The notes beneath the pieces were generated by a model. That model saw nothing but the letters and a program-made list of their open reading frames with translations. It did not search any database and was not told the DNA's origin. The position numbers and the translations under genes were made by a program. A stretch of 64,000 nt of DNA from an archaeon. GTDB lineage: Archaea > Thermoproteota > Nitrososphaeria > Nitrososphaerales > UBA183. Within the stretch, counting starts at the first letter, position 1, and every line of letters begins with the position of its first letter. The stretch is from positions 37,603 through 101,602 of the forward strand of contig JAKASI010000005.1 in the NCBI GenBank assembly GCA_021828185.1. The letters are read 5' to 3'. Below, one piece after another: positions 49,544 to 56,998 of the stretch.

Positions 49544-49957
49544 TTGCGCCTCCCGCTGAAGCAACCAGCGATCTTCATGAGCAGGGTGGAGGGGCCACTC
49601 GGTACGGTGAGGGAGCTGAGCACAGCCATAGACCCAAATTTCGCCTACTCTGTCATATTCTCGAGGGACGCGGTGCACCTGGGCTACGCAGCCGCGTCAT
49701 ACAAGCCGCCAGACTGGGCGAGCGTGGACAGGACACAGACCCCCTACGTCATAGGCCTGAGGGAGATAGAAAGGAGCGTTCTGGTCACGCTGTCGAAGGT
49801 CTCCGTGGGGCGGCTCGAGGCGAGGAATGTGGATGCTCTTGTCTTGGAGCGGGACCTGATGCGCTTGCTTCCCGTGGACCTGGTCCTCGGGCGCACGTTT
49901 CTGCGGAACTTCCGGGTCGAGTTCGACATGAAGAAGGGCGTGCTGACCCTCGAGTGA
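49544..49957 (+). CDS. Retropepsin-like protein 2 (cassette 2), degenerate active site
   Basis: A 137-residue protein paired with the preceding gene. The active-site strand reads RELSTAIDPNFAYSVIF, so Asp remains but not Thr/Ser-Gly; the second motif is DLVLGRTFLRNFRVEFD. It matches the 27398 gene in VTLSKVSVGRLEARNV-type strands and length. TTG start 9 nt after the upstream stop. Possibly a non-catalytic partner in a heterodimer with protein 1. Confidence 0.72.
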   Translation: MRLPLKQPAIFMSRVEGPLGTVRELSTAIDPNFAYSVIFSRDAVHLGYAAASYKPPDWASVDRTQTPYVIGLREIERSVLVTLSKVSVGRLEARNVDALVLERDLMRLLPVDLVLGRTFLRNFRVEFDMKKGVLTLE

Positions 49958-49973
49958 GGCCAGACTTCAGGCC

Positions 49974-50639
49974 TCAGACCGACTGACTCCGCCCTCTTCG
50001 GTCCCTGTCATGCGGCTCATGCCTGGACTCACTAGTGAAGTTCGAAATCACCTTGCCTTCCGCACGCCTGAGGACCTCGGACAGGGTCGCCGGAGCCATG
50101 CCGAGCAGCTCTGCAAGCGAATGTATCCCCACCACCCGGGGGAACCTGAAGTACCCCCTTTCCTCCGCGATCTTCAGCACCTTCTCCTGCTCGAAGGTGA
50201 GCAGGCTGTTCCTCCTCATGCTCTCCACCCCCTTGAGCCTCCCGCGAACGCCCTTCCGCTGTAGGCTCCGCAGGAGCCTGTCAAGCGAGACCTGCTCCTC
50301 CACGACTACGTGCCATTCGCGGGGCGTCGACCCGTCGGAGAAGTAGCAGCCGATGCAGAACGCCCCGACGTCGGCCGCGACCCTGCAGAGGGGGGAGTTC
50401 CTCGTGACGACCGACCCGACCGCCCTGTGGTCGTTCGTCTTGGTGAAGTTGTAGTGCAGGACGTTCTTGTGGGACCTCACTGCCCTGAGGGCTTTGCCAA
50501 CTCGCTCGCTGCTGTTCAACATCACGAACTGTTGGACTCCGCGGGGACCGCTCGGCCTGCAGCTCACGAGCCTGACGTTGGTGGACGGACCACGGACCTC
50601 GGAGATCCAGTCCTTCAGCCCGGGCAACTCCAGCACCAC
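49974..50639 (-). CDS. HTH_10 (bacterio-opsin activator-like) transcriptional regulator
   Basis: A 221-residue regulator. The C-terminal ~60 residues are the HTH_10 domain: SLLTFEQEKVLKIAEERGYF, RFPRVVGIHSLAELLGM and APATLSEVLRRAEGKVISNF. The N-terminal ~150 residues resemble the sensor part of thaumarchaeal and haloarchaeal HTH_10 proteins and contain several Cys (LCRVAADVGAFCIGCYF) that could sense redox state or metal. It lies between cassette 2 and xdhC, making it a candidate for the protein that binds the CCCgAAC palindromes; inference from position. Confidence 0.85.
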   Translation of the reverse strand: MVLELPGLKDWISEVRGPSTNVRLVSCRPSGPRGVQQFVMLNSSERVGKALRAVRSHKNVLHYNFTKTNDHRAVGSVVTRNSPLCRVAADVGAFCIGCYFSDGSTPREWHVVVEEQVSLDRLLRSLQRKGVRGRLKGVESMRRNSLLTFEQEKVLKIAEERGYFRFPRVVGIHSLAELLGMAPATLSEVLRRAEGKVISNFTSESRHEPHDRDRRGRSQSV

Positions 50640-50721
50640 CTCTCTCAGCGTGCTCGGCTTCCCCCCTGGCTCCCTGCCGTGGTTCCGTAGACCTCTGCGA
50701 GGTTCCTCGGCCCCACTTCGG

Positions 50722-51600
50722 CTATCCCTCTTCTACCCGGGGAGCTTCGGCCTGCTCCTCGGCGACTTCGATTCCTCCGCTCCCCCGCCGGTGCGTGGGC
50801 TCCGGCCTTTCTAGGAGCGTCCTGAGGCGAAGGTGGCCGAGGGATCCCCCCCGGCGAGCGTGGATCACTTCGGCCATTATGCTCACTGCGATTTCCTGCT
50901 GCGTGACCGCGCCGATGTCAAGACCCACTGGGGCGTAGACCGTCAGGAGCCTCTCAACAGAGGTCCCTTCTTTGATCAGCTGCTTGTACGACTCGTTCAC
51001 CCTGTTCTTGCTGCCTATCATCCCAACGAACCTGGCCTTCGAACCTAGGACCGCCTGCAGCGCTTCGATGTCGTACCTGTGCTCTGTGAGTATGAGGATG
51101 CTGTCGAAGGGGGTCACGGGGATTTCCTTTATCTTACGTAGTGCCCCCTGGGTCACCACCTCCGCGCCTGGGAACGACTCCACTGTCGCGAAGGGGTCGA
51201 GCACGAGGACCTTGTACCCGAGGATGTCCCCGATCTGGGCGCATGCCTTCGAAATCCCGCCGGAGCCGAAGATGATCAGCCTCTCGGGGGGTTCAACCAA
51301 GTCGAGCATCACCTTTACCTTCCCACCGCAGGACATCCCTATCCCGCTCCAGCTTTCGTCCCCGAGGTTGAACTCCTCCACCCGCGTCCGTCTGTCCTTG
51401 AAGACCAGCCTGGCCTGCCTCACGATGTACTTCTCCACGCACCCCCCGCCCACCGTCCCCCACACCGGGCCTTCCTCTGGGATGGCCATCCTGGTCCCCT
51501 GCCCCCTCGGGACCGACCCGTCCGCCTCGATCACCGTGGCCACTATCACCCTTTGCCCGGCGTTGACCCGCCTGCTCACAAAAGTGAAGAAGTCCTCCAT
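50722..51600 (-). CDS. xdhC: XdhC/CoxI family molybdenum-cofactor maturation protein
   Basis: XdhC binds the molybdenum cofactor, helps its sulfuration and inserts it into xanthine dehydrogenase-family enzymes. The 292-residue protein has the N-terminal XdhC domain (ATVIEADGSVPRGQGTRMAI, VGGGCVEKYIVRQA, MSCGGKVKVMLDL) and a C-terminal Rossmann domain (LIIFGSGGISKACAQIGDIL; FDSILILTEHRYDIEALQAV; FVGMIGSKNRV). Located 17 nt after tusA and in its operon. It would serve both hydroxylase cassettes. Confidence 0.93.
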   Translation of the reverse strand: MEDFFTFVSRRVNAGQRVIVATVIEADGSVPRGQGTRMAIPEEGPVWGTVGGGCVEKYIVRQARLVFKDRRTRVEEFNLGDESWSGIGMSCGGKVKVMLDLVEPPERLIIFGSGGISKACAQIGDILGYKVLVLDPFATVESFPGAEVVTQGALRKIKEIPVTPFDSILILTEHRYDIEALQAVLGSKARFVGMIGSKNRVNESYKQLIKEGTSVERLLTVYAPVGLDIGAVTQQEIAVSIMAEVIHARRGGSLGHLRLRTLLERPEPTHRRGSGGIEVAEEQAEAPRVEEG

Positions 51601-51617
51601 GGCCGCTCACGTCTGCC

Positions 51618-51986
51618 TCACTGCGAGTCCCACCTCGTCCCGCACGGTCCTACAGCAGGAAGCGGCCTGTCGGCCCTCCTTTCAGTGGACTTCCTCACCA
51701 CTATGTGGAAGTCGGGCCCGTCGGCTCCCGACCTGACGACTTCCTGCCCGTGGTTCCAGAGGTAGCGGAGGACGTTATGTTTCGAGTTCTCGTCGTTCAC
51801 TACCACATCAAGCGCCCGTCCGACTTCTAGCTCTGCCAGCGCCATCTTCGTCATGAACACTGGTCTGGGACAGACTTGGTTTCTGCAGTCGATTAGGGCG
51901 ACTTTTCGACTGTCGGGTATCCTGGGAACCCCTTCACGCCCAGGCTCTGAGGGGTCAGCACCTCTTTCGGTCGCCCCGAGCGACAA
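51618..51986 (-). CDS. TusA-family sulfur carrier protein
   Basis: A sulfur-carrier protein of 122 residues with the IDCRNQVCPRPVFMTKMALA strand and CPxP motif whose first Cys carries persulfide. An N-terminal extension of ~30 residues precedes the core. TTG start with a minus-strand ATAAAA box ~28 nt upstream and operator site 4 beyond it. In the same operon as xdhC, so it probably feeds sulfur for the sulfido ligand of the molybdenum cofactor; inference from context. Confidence 0.85.
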   Translation of the reverse strand: MSLGATERGADPSEPGREGVPRIPDSRKVALIDCRNQVCPRPVFMTKMALAELEVGRALDVVVNDENSKHNVLRYLWNHGQEVVRSGADGPDFHIVVRKSTERRADRPLPAVGPCGTRWDSQ

Positions 51987-52024
51987 AACTCGGTTTCAAC
52001 GGCGCGACAGCTTTTATCCGTCAT

Positions 52025-52040
52025 CCCGAACCTGTTAGGG
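52025..52040 (-). promoter_or_regulatory. Operator site 4, CCCGAACCTGTTAGGG, before tusA-xdhC
   Basis: A 16-bp palindrome with one half of each type (CCCGAAC and GTTAGGG). It is centred ~18 bp upstream of the minus-strand ATAAAA box at 52012-52017, itself ~28 nt before the tusA TTG. Activator-like position, as at sites 3 and 5. Confidence 0.7.
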
Positions 52041-52072
52041 CGCCGCGGAAGGTTCTTTTCGCGAGGCCTCGA

Positions 52073-52945
52073 TTAGAGGGCGTCCATGACCGTCGTCACC
52101 GCTTCGCCGATGCTCTTGACCATCTCGAAGACGCCGGTGGCCGGGGTGGCGGAGCAAAGACGCCCGGCAAGCCTGTTGGCCCTGAGAGCGACTAGGCTAG
52201 CCCGCGTGGGCTCGGTGCCGGAGGCGATCAGCGCGGATATGATTCCCGTGACTGTGTCTCCGGTCCCTCCCACGGCTTCGAGTGCTGGGACTTCCGGCTG
52301 GTCCACAGTGTAGGCTATCTTTCCGTTGTCAACCACGAAGTCCACAGGCCCCTTGATTGCGAGGTACCTAGGCGCATTCCTCGCGGAATAGGCCAAGCTG
52401 ACCAGTTCGGGGACGTTCACTGTATCGCGGTCGAAGAGGACCGCTCTCACGTAGGCCGGGTGCCCCGCATCGGGGTCTGCGAGGAACGCCATCTCCCCCG
52501 CGTCCGGGGTGAACAGGTCGAACTTGTCGCAGAGCCCTGTCGCCTTGGCTATCAGCATCGCTCCGGCGTCGGCGATCAGGAACGGCCTCTTCTCCCAGTA
52601 GTCCACCATTTCGACGAAGTCCATGAATTCTTGCCGGAGGGGCAGAATGTAGTGGACAGTGACAGCAGACGCCCCGATTTCCCCTGCCCTGTCCGCCAGG
52701 AACCTGTACACGCGTCTCGACCCCCTCCCATCACCCAAATCGCCCGACATCACGCCCATTGGAGGGTCGGCCCCCAGTGCCCGGGAGGTCACCGAGGCCG
52801 CGGCCATCATGGCTGTGGCGCCGAGCGTCATCATCTCCGCCGGAACCGGCCTGTCTCCGACTGACAGTACTGCCCCGTCATAGGCTATCGGGCCCACCAC
52901 GACCGAATCATCGTCAACGGGGAGGGTCCCCGCCAGAAGGAGCAT
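52073..52945 (-). CDS. Ribokinase-fold protein, NAD(P)HX dehydratase-like
   Basis: A 290-residue protein whose C-terminal GGTGDTVTGIISALIASG matches the GxGD motif of the NnrD/YjeF-type ADP-dependent (S)-NAD(P)HX dehydratases; DLFTPDAGEMAFL corresponds to the usual TPHxGE. The N-terminal half is divergent. Its ATG is 2 nt after the stop of the DUF3343-like gene, and it lies in a region of molybdenum-hydroxylase maturation genes, so a special role there is possible. True substrate unknown. Confidence 0.7.
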   Translation of the reverse strand: MLLLAGTLPVDDDSVVVGPIAYDGAVLSVGDRPVPAEMMTLGATAMMAAASVTSRALGADPPMGVMSGDLGDGRGSRRVYRFLADRAGEIGASAVTVHYILPLRQEFMDFVEMVDYWEKRPFLIADAGAMLIAKATGLCDKFDLFTPDAGEMAFLADPDAGHPAYVRAVLFDRDTVNVPELVSLAYSARNAPRYLAIKGPVDFVVDNGKIAYTVDQPEVPALEAVGGTGDTVTGIISALIASGTEPTRASLVALRANRLAGRLCSATPATGVFEMVKSIGEAVTTVMDAL

Positions 52946-52946
52946 T

Positions 52947-53483
52947 CTATCCCGTCGCCCTCCGCCGACGGAGCGCAGACTCGTAGGCCTTCTGGAGTGC
53001 GTAGGCGCAAAGGGTGAAGCCCAGTTCGGCTGGGGGACTGACCTCTTCCAGCTTCTTCCCGACCATTCGCATGGCTAGGAGCGGGATGTCTGGGCAGCCT
53101 CCGCCTGAAATGTTGACGATGACCCCGTCTTGTTTTCTGAACGTGAGCTTCATGTTCCCAACCCTCACCATGAGATAGTCGCCGAAATCCGTTGTCTTGA
53201 CGAGCTTGCTGACCTGCAGGTCGGTGAGACTCCCTTTGAACCTGAAGAGGACATCCATTACCGAGATTCCGTTCTCCCTGAGAACCTTCTCTGCCGAAGC
53301 CACTTCATCGGAGCCGACGGAGACTGCAATGTCGCAGCCGGTCCTGACATCCGGAGGGGGGGCGCCTGACGTCGTTCTGAACCCAGCCCCCAAGAGAATG
53401 TCTTCGGCCCTCATCCCATCCCTGAAGTGCTCGAAGATGAACACTGACCGGCCCCCGTCACTGCTGCCTCTTGCCTCAGGCAC
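52947..53483 (-). CDS. DUF3343-like putative sulfur/selenium carrier with C-terminal domain
   Basis: A 178-residue protein. The N-terminal ~75 residues resemble DUF3343: VFIFEHFRDGMRAEDILLGA then SGAPPPDVRTGCDIAVSV with the conserved Pro-Pro and Cys. The C-terminal ~100 residues (VSKLVKTTDFGDYLMVRVGN; VIVNISGGGCPDIPLLAMRM) also carry a conserved-looking Cys. DUF3343 proteins occur near selenium or molybdenum-hydroxylase genes in bacteria. GTG 53483 is the chosen start; longer frames upstream are low complexity. Confidence 0.72.
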   Translation of the reverse strand: MPEARGSSDGGRSVFIFEHFRDGMRAEDILLGAGFRTTSGAPPPDVRTGCDIAVSVGSDEVASAEKVLRENGISVMDVLFRFKGSLTDLQVSKLVKTTDFGDYLMVRVGNMKLTFRKQDGVIVNISGGGCPDIPLLAMRMVGKKLEEVSPPAELGFTLCAYALQKAYESALRRRRATG

Positions 53484-53648
53484 ATCGTCCACTCGTTTTT
53501 CCTCGGAGGGCGTGTCTCGTTCTGCGCCCCGCCGTGTATTTCTGGTTTGCGAGGCATCGGGGCTGCACCGTCTTGCGGGCGACTCCCGATGAGCCCAGCC
53601 TGGCGGCCCAGAAACACTTATCCGAGAACTTGAGGCGTCCCTCATCGG

Positions 53649-54002
53649 TTGACCAGGTTCGGTCTTGTGTTGACTGGAGGGCCGTATCAGACCGAACGAT
53701 GGGAGACCGCCTTTCGCATCGTTGACGCAGCCTTGGACAGAGGGGACGGGGTCAGCCTCTTCCTCTTCATGGACGGAGTGTACAACGTCCTCGCCACCGA
53801 GAGGTTCACTGCCATGGACGAGCTCCCCAAAGATCGGTTCCGGCGGATTCTCGAGAGAGGCGGGGAGGTTTACGCCTGCGAGGTCTGCACCAACAATAGG
53901 GGGCTTTCGGAGGGGAGGGATTTCGTGGAGGGGGTCAGACTGGCCGGCGCATCCGTCCTGTCCGAGATTGTCTCCCGTTGCGACAGGGTCGTGACCCTCT
54001 GA
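53649..54002 (+). CDS. DsrE-like sulfurtransferase subunit
   Basis: A 117-residue DsrE/TusD-family protein: RFGLVLTGGPYQTERWETAF start, HGDVSLFLF-type second strand (VSLFLFMDGVYNVL), GGEVYACEVCTNNRGLSEG containing the Cys expected to carry persulfide, and VSEIVSRC-like C-terminus (VLSEIVSRCDRVVTL). First of three plus-strand genes that together look like DsrE-DsrH-DsrF. TTG start with ACACTTATC ~30 nt upstream. Confidence 0.85.
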   Translation: MTRFGLVLTGGPYQTERWETAFRIVDAALDRGDGVSLFLFMDGVYNVLATERFTAMDELPKDRFRRILERGGEVYACEVCTNNRGLSEGRDFVEGVRLAGASVLSEIVSRCDRVVTL

Positions 54003-54013
54003 GGCGATGGAGG

Positions 54014-54271
54014 TTGGCGGTGTATCTGGTGGACGAACCGTTCTACGACATTGCGATGGCCTACGCGTCGCAGGACGCAGGAGCAAGGGTGGTCCTTCTG
54101 CAGGACGCGGTGTACTTTGCCACTGGCGCCCAGGCCGCCGAAGTCTACGTTATCAGGGACGACGTCAACCGCAGAGGCCTCGAGTTAAAGGTCCACAATT
54201 CAGTCAGAGTCATAGACTACCGGGGCCTGGTGGAGATGATGGAGAAGGAGAGGGTGGTGAACTTCCTTTGA
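54014..54271 (+). CDS. DsrH/TusB-like protein
   Basis: An 85-residue protein: LAVYLVDEPFYDIAMAYASQ, GARVVLLQDAVYFATGAQAA and KVHNSVRVIDYRGLVEMME. The VVLLQDAVYFA strand and size fit TusB/DsrH, the smallest subunit of sulfur-relay hexamers. The usual single Cys of TusB is not seen, so transfer chemistry may reside in the DsrE-like partner. TTG start inferred. Confidence 0.7.
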   Translation: MAVYLVDEPFYDIAMAYASQDAGARVVLLQDAVYFATGAQAAEVYVIRDDVNRRGLELKVHNSVRVIDYRGLVEMMEKERVVNFL

Positions 54272-54280
54272 GGTGGGGCC

Positions 54281-54628
54281 TTGGATAAGAAGGTCTTCGT
54301 CGCTTTCATCAGATCCCCTGCGGGGAGCTCGTTCTACCTCGAGGGTGTGCGCGCGGCCCTGGGAGTGGTCAGCGGGAGCGAGGAGCATGAAATCACAATT
54401 GCGTATCTCGGGAAGGGGACGAGGTGTGCCCTGAGGGGGGTTGACCGGGGGTACTCGGCGAGCATGCTTGCGCTCTTGGCCAAGAGCGGTACGGAGTTCT
54501 TTGTGGAGAAAGAATCACTCGATGCGCAAAGAATCACCGAATCCGACTTGGACGCTGGCTTCGTGCCGGCATCCCGCGCAGAACTGCTGCGGATGATGTC
54601 GAACGCTGACGTCACCCTCAGCTTCTGA
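54281..54628 (+). CDS. DsrF/TusC-like protein
   Basis: A 115-residue DsrE-superfamily protein: KVFVAFIRSPAGSSFYLEGV RA-type start, EHEITIAYLGKGTRCALRGV and GTEFFVEKESLDAQRITESD, matching the TusC/DsrF pattern (third subunit of the relay). TTG start 9 nt after the DsrH-like gene. The trio probably passes sulfur between TusA and a downstream acceptor. Confidence 0.78.
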   Translation: MDKKVFVAFIRSPAGSSFYLEGVRAALGVVSGSEEHEITIAYLGKGTRCALRGVDRGYSASMLALLAKSGTEFFVEKESLDAQRITESDLDAGFVPASRAELLRMMSNADVTLSF

Positions 54629-54707
54629 TGGCGCCGCAATTTCCCGCTGCGTTCCGCCGTCCTCGCCCTCCTTCCTCCGATAGCAGGTCGTCTTCGGCCG
54701 AAACCTC

Positions 54708-54723
54708 CCCGAACACGTTCGGG
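54708..54723 (+). promoter_or_regulatory. Operator site 5, CCCGAACACGTTCGGG, before the cytochrome b gene
   Basis: A palindrome with CCCGAAC/GTTCGGG arms, differing from site 3 only in the two central bases. It is centred ~20 bp upstream of the ATATAG box at 54733-54738, as at site 3, and GTTCGGGCAATC is conserved. The start TTG at 54767 lies ~31 nt beyond the TATA box. Confidence 0.75.
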
Positions 54724-54766
54724 CAATCCAAAATATAGAGCGGGGTGCAGCGCTCGTACGTTAGGG

Positions 54767-55618
54767 TTGTCTCTTCCCTACAGACTGCCCGTGGACTACG
54801 CCGTCGCGATACTGCTGGTCTTTGTCGCGATATTCACGATACACTGGCTCAGAAGGGCCTTCAGACAACCGGCCAGGTCGGGACCAAGCTCCGCGGTCGA
54901 GCTCCCCGGGGGGTCGGTTAAAGCCTATGACGTCGTGCAGCGGCTCTTCCACTGGTCCCTCTTCGTCACCCTCGGGCTGGTCGCGCTGACAGGGATCGAC
55001 ATATTCGAACCGGGGGTCCTCGGCTTCTTCTTGTCCCCGTTCGGAATCGTAGACATGACTTCCAGCCTCTTCTGGCACACAACGCTGCTCTGGATTCTTC
55101 TCGGCATTGTTGCAGTCCACATTGTCTGGGACCTTGTCGTCGCCAGAGGGTGGAGGAACATCTGGGTCAAAAGGCAGGACTTCAGGGACACCGCAACGAG
55201 GCTCAAGAACTTCTTCGGTGCCACCAAAGACTATCCCAAGTCGGGAAAGTATGACGTATTCATGAAGACCTTCCACTGGGGGGCCGTTCTCTCTTTCGTC
55301 GTCCTCGGAGTCTCGGGCATCTACCTCTGGAACCCCTATGGTTTCTTCCCGGGAATCAGCCCGAACCTCGACGCCCTCTTCAGGATCCTGCACGACACCT
55401 TCGCGTTTCTCTTCGTGGGCCTGATAATCGGGCACATCTACTTCGCGGCGCTTCCAGTCAACTGGCCCGTCCTTCGCTCGATGGTAACGGGGCGCCTCCC
55501 GAAGGATGATTACCTGAAAGAGTTCGACAGCAACCGCTGGCCAACGTCCAGGCCAAGGAGCGCGCCGAAGCTGATTCCGAACGCCAAGGCGGCCACAACG
55601 GAGGCGGAGCCCTCCTGA
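54767..55618 (+). CDS. Cytochrome b561/formate dehydrogenase gamma-like membrane protein
   Basis: A 283-residue b-type cytochrome with ~5 helices. Candidate heme ligands: RLFHWSLFVTLGLVALTG, SSLFWHTTLLWILLG, TFHWGAVLSFVVLG and LHDTFAFLFVGLIIGHIYFA. This is the pattern of FdnI-like subunits that pass electrons from exported dehydrogenases to quinone. It carries operator site 5, so it probably serves the hydroxylases; inference from regulation and location. TTG start. Confidence 0.82.
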   Translation: MSLPYRLPVDYAVAILLVFVAIFTIHWLRRAFRQPARSGPSSAVELPGGSVKAYDVVQRLFHWSLFVTLGLVALTGIDIFEPGVLGFFLSPFGIVDMTSSLFWHTTLLWILLGIVAVHIVWDLVVARGWRNIWVKRQDFRDTATRLKNFFGATKDYPKSGKYDVFMKTFHWGAVLSFVVLGVSGIYLWNPYGFFPGISPNLDALFRILHDTFAFLFVGLIIGHIYFAALPVNWPVLRSMVTGRLPKDDYLKEFDSNRWPTSRPRSAPKLIPNAKAATTEAEPS

Positions 55619-55674
55619 CGGAGGCCTCAATCTCCAGGTCGTCGAGGGCGGGCCTCGGCATAGTCGGAGGGTTC

Positions 55675-56076
55675 GTGGCCAACATAGTCATGGAGATTGT
55701 CTTCGTGGCGCTGGGGTTCCTTGGGGTAATGCAGTTCGCATGGCTTCCTACTGTGGGGGATCTCTTCGGAGGTCCTGGGCTCGAGTCCGACGCGGCGCTC
55801 TACGGCCTGGGGGAATACGTCCTCCTCGGCATCGTTTTCGGGCTCATCTTTGCCTTCGCCTTCAACTCTCACTCTGTGATGAAGGGGATGGGGATAGCCG
55901 GAATCGGGTTCGCTCTTGTCGCCGTCGCCCTGACCTCGGTCAGCACAGCGGAGTTCAACGGGACCATCCTCTCGCTTCCTCTCACGAGTGCCCTCCTCTT
56001 CCTCGTCAGCCTCGCCATCGGATTTGCGGTCTGGGGCGCCACTCTGGGCTACGTGGGGAAGAAGTACAACCTATAG
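55675..56076 (+). CDS. Four-helix membrane protein of unknown function
   Basis: A 133-residue membrane protein with about four helices (IVMEIVFVALGFLGVMQFAW, YVLLGIVFGLIFAFAF, GMGIAGIGFALVAVALTSV, LTSALLFLVSLAIGFAVWG). GTG start; an in-frame CTG at 55615 overlapping the cytochrome stop as CTGA would add 20 residues and complete the first helix. Probably in one transcript with the cytochrome b. No family recognised. Confidence 0.65.
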   Translation: MANIVMEIVFVALGFLGVMQFAWLPTVGDLFGGPGLESDAALYGLGEYVLLGIVFGLIFAFAFNSHSVMKGMGIAGIGFALVAVALTSVSTAEFNGTILSLPLTSALLFLVSLAIGFAVWGATLGYVGKKYNL

Positions 56077-56290
56077 CTACACCTTCCGACGGGCGGTTTG
56101 GGGACAGCATGGCTGCAATTCTGGCCGCGTGCGCCATCAGGAATACGCGCCGCCTGTTGCCTCTCGTTCGGGTGACCCGCTCGACGCTCGAATTCAGGCC
56201 AGTCAGTCCCTCCGTCGTTCCCGCTTCCCCGACAGCAGGGCACGCGCCACTGCCAGGGTCCAATCAAGCCGGCACCCGGGAGCGGCGCCC

Positions 56291-56878
56291 TTGACCGGGA
56301 AGACAGTCTCGCTGGTGGTGCTGGCTGCCGGGCTTTCGAGCAGGTTCGGCCGTAACAAGCTGCTCGAGCCCATGGGCTCAACCACCCTCGTCGGACATGT
56401 CGTGACCGAGGCACTCGGCTCCAAAGCGAGCCAGGTCGTGGTCGTCGGGGGGCACGAATTCGGAAGGCTGAAGGAAGCCCTTCGAGGGCACGGCTGCAAA
56501 CTCGTGTACAACCCAGAATTCCGCCAGGGTCAGAGCTCCTCGGTAAAGAAAGGCCTGTCGGGGACCGCCCCGGGAACAGACGCAGCGATGGTCCTCCCGG
56601 GCGACATGGCTATGACGCACAGGACGATCATAGACGCTGTCATCGACGAGTACTCGAAGTCGGGAGCGCGCATCGTCTGTGCCGGATTTGGTGGGAGGCA
56701 GGGCCATCCGATTCTCTTCGACAAGACCCTCTTTGGGGAGCTTCAGGGGATCGACGAAGAAACGCGGGGGCTGAAGAAGGTCGTCTCAGCACACGCTTCA
56801 GAGATCAGGGTCGTGGAGACGTCCCCTGCCGCCCTTTTCGATCTGGACACCCCCGACGACCTCCGCCGCCTCGAATAA
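56291..56878 (+). CDS. mocA: Molybdenum cofactor cytidylyltransferase-like protein (MocA)
   Basis: A 195-residue MobA/MocA-type nucleotidyltransferase: SLVVLAAGLSSRFGRNKLLE (the LAAGxSxRxGxxK site), VVVVGGHEFGRLKEALRGHG, AMVLPGDMAMTHRTII with the metal Asp, and GRQGHPILFDKTLFGELQGI. The length and QGHPI segment favour MocA, which makes the molybdopterin cytosine dinucleotide used by CO dehydrogenase and PaoABC-like enzymes. TTG start; the ~214 bases upstream hold no recognised gene. Confidence 0.85.
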   Translation: MTGKTVSLVVLAAGLSSRFGRNKLLEPMGSTTLVGHVVTEALGSKASQVVVVGGHEFGRLKEALRGHGCKLVYNPEFRQGQSSSVKKGLSGTAPGTDAAMVLPGDMAMTHRTIIDAVIDEYSKSGARIVCAGFGGRQGHPILFDKTLFGELQGIDEETRGLKKVVSAHASEIRVVETSPAALFDLDTPDDLRRLE

Positions 56879-56998
56879 ACCCGCCGCTGGCCCACGGCCT
56901 AGGAGCGGAGACTCGAGATTACTTGCCAACCGGAAAGAGCCAACTCTGATACGGTGACGGCCGGCGGGTGCCGCTTCGGAGCGGGCCGTCGGTCCTTG

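Noticed and set aside
52947..54086. 379-residue form of the DUF3343-like protein
   Set aside because: The extra N-terminal part is antisense to the DsrE-like genes and has shadow composition.
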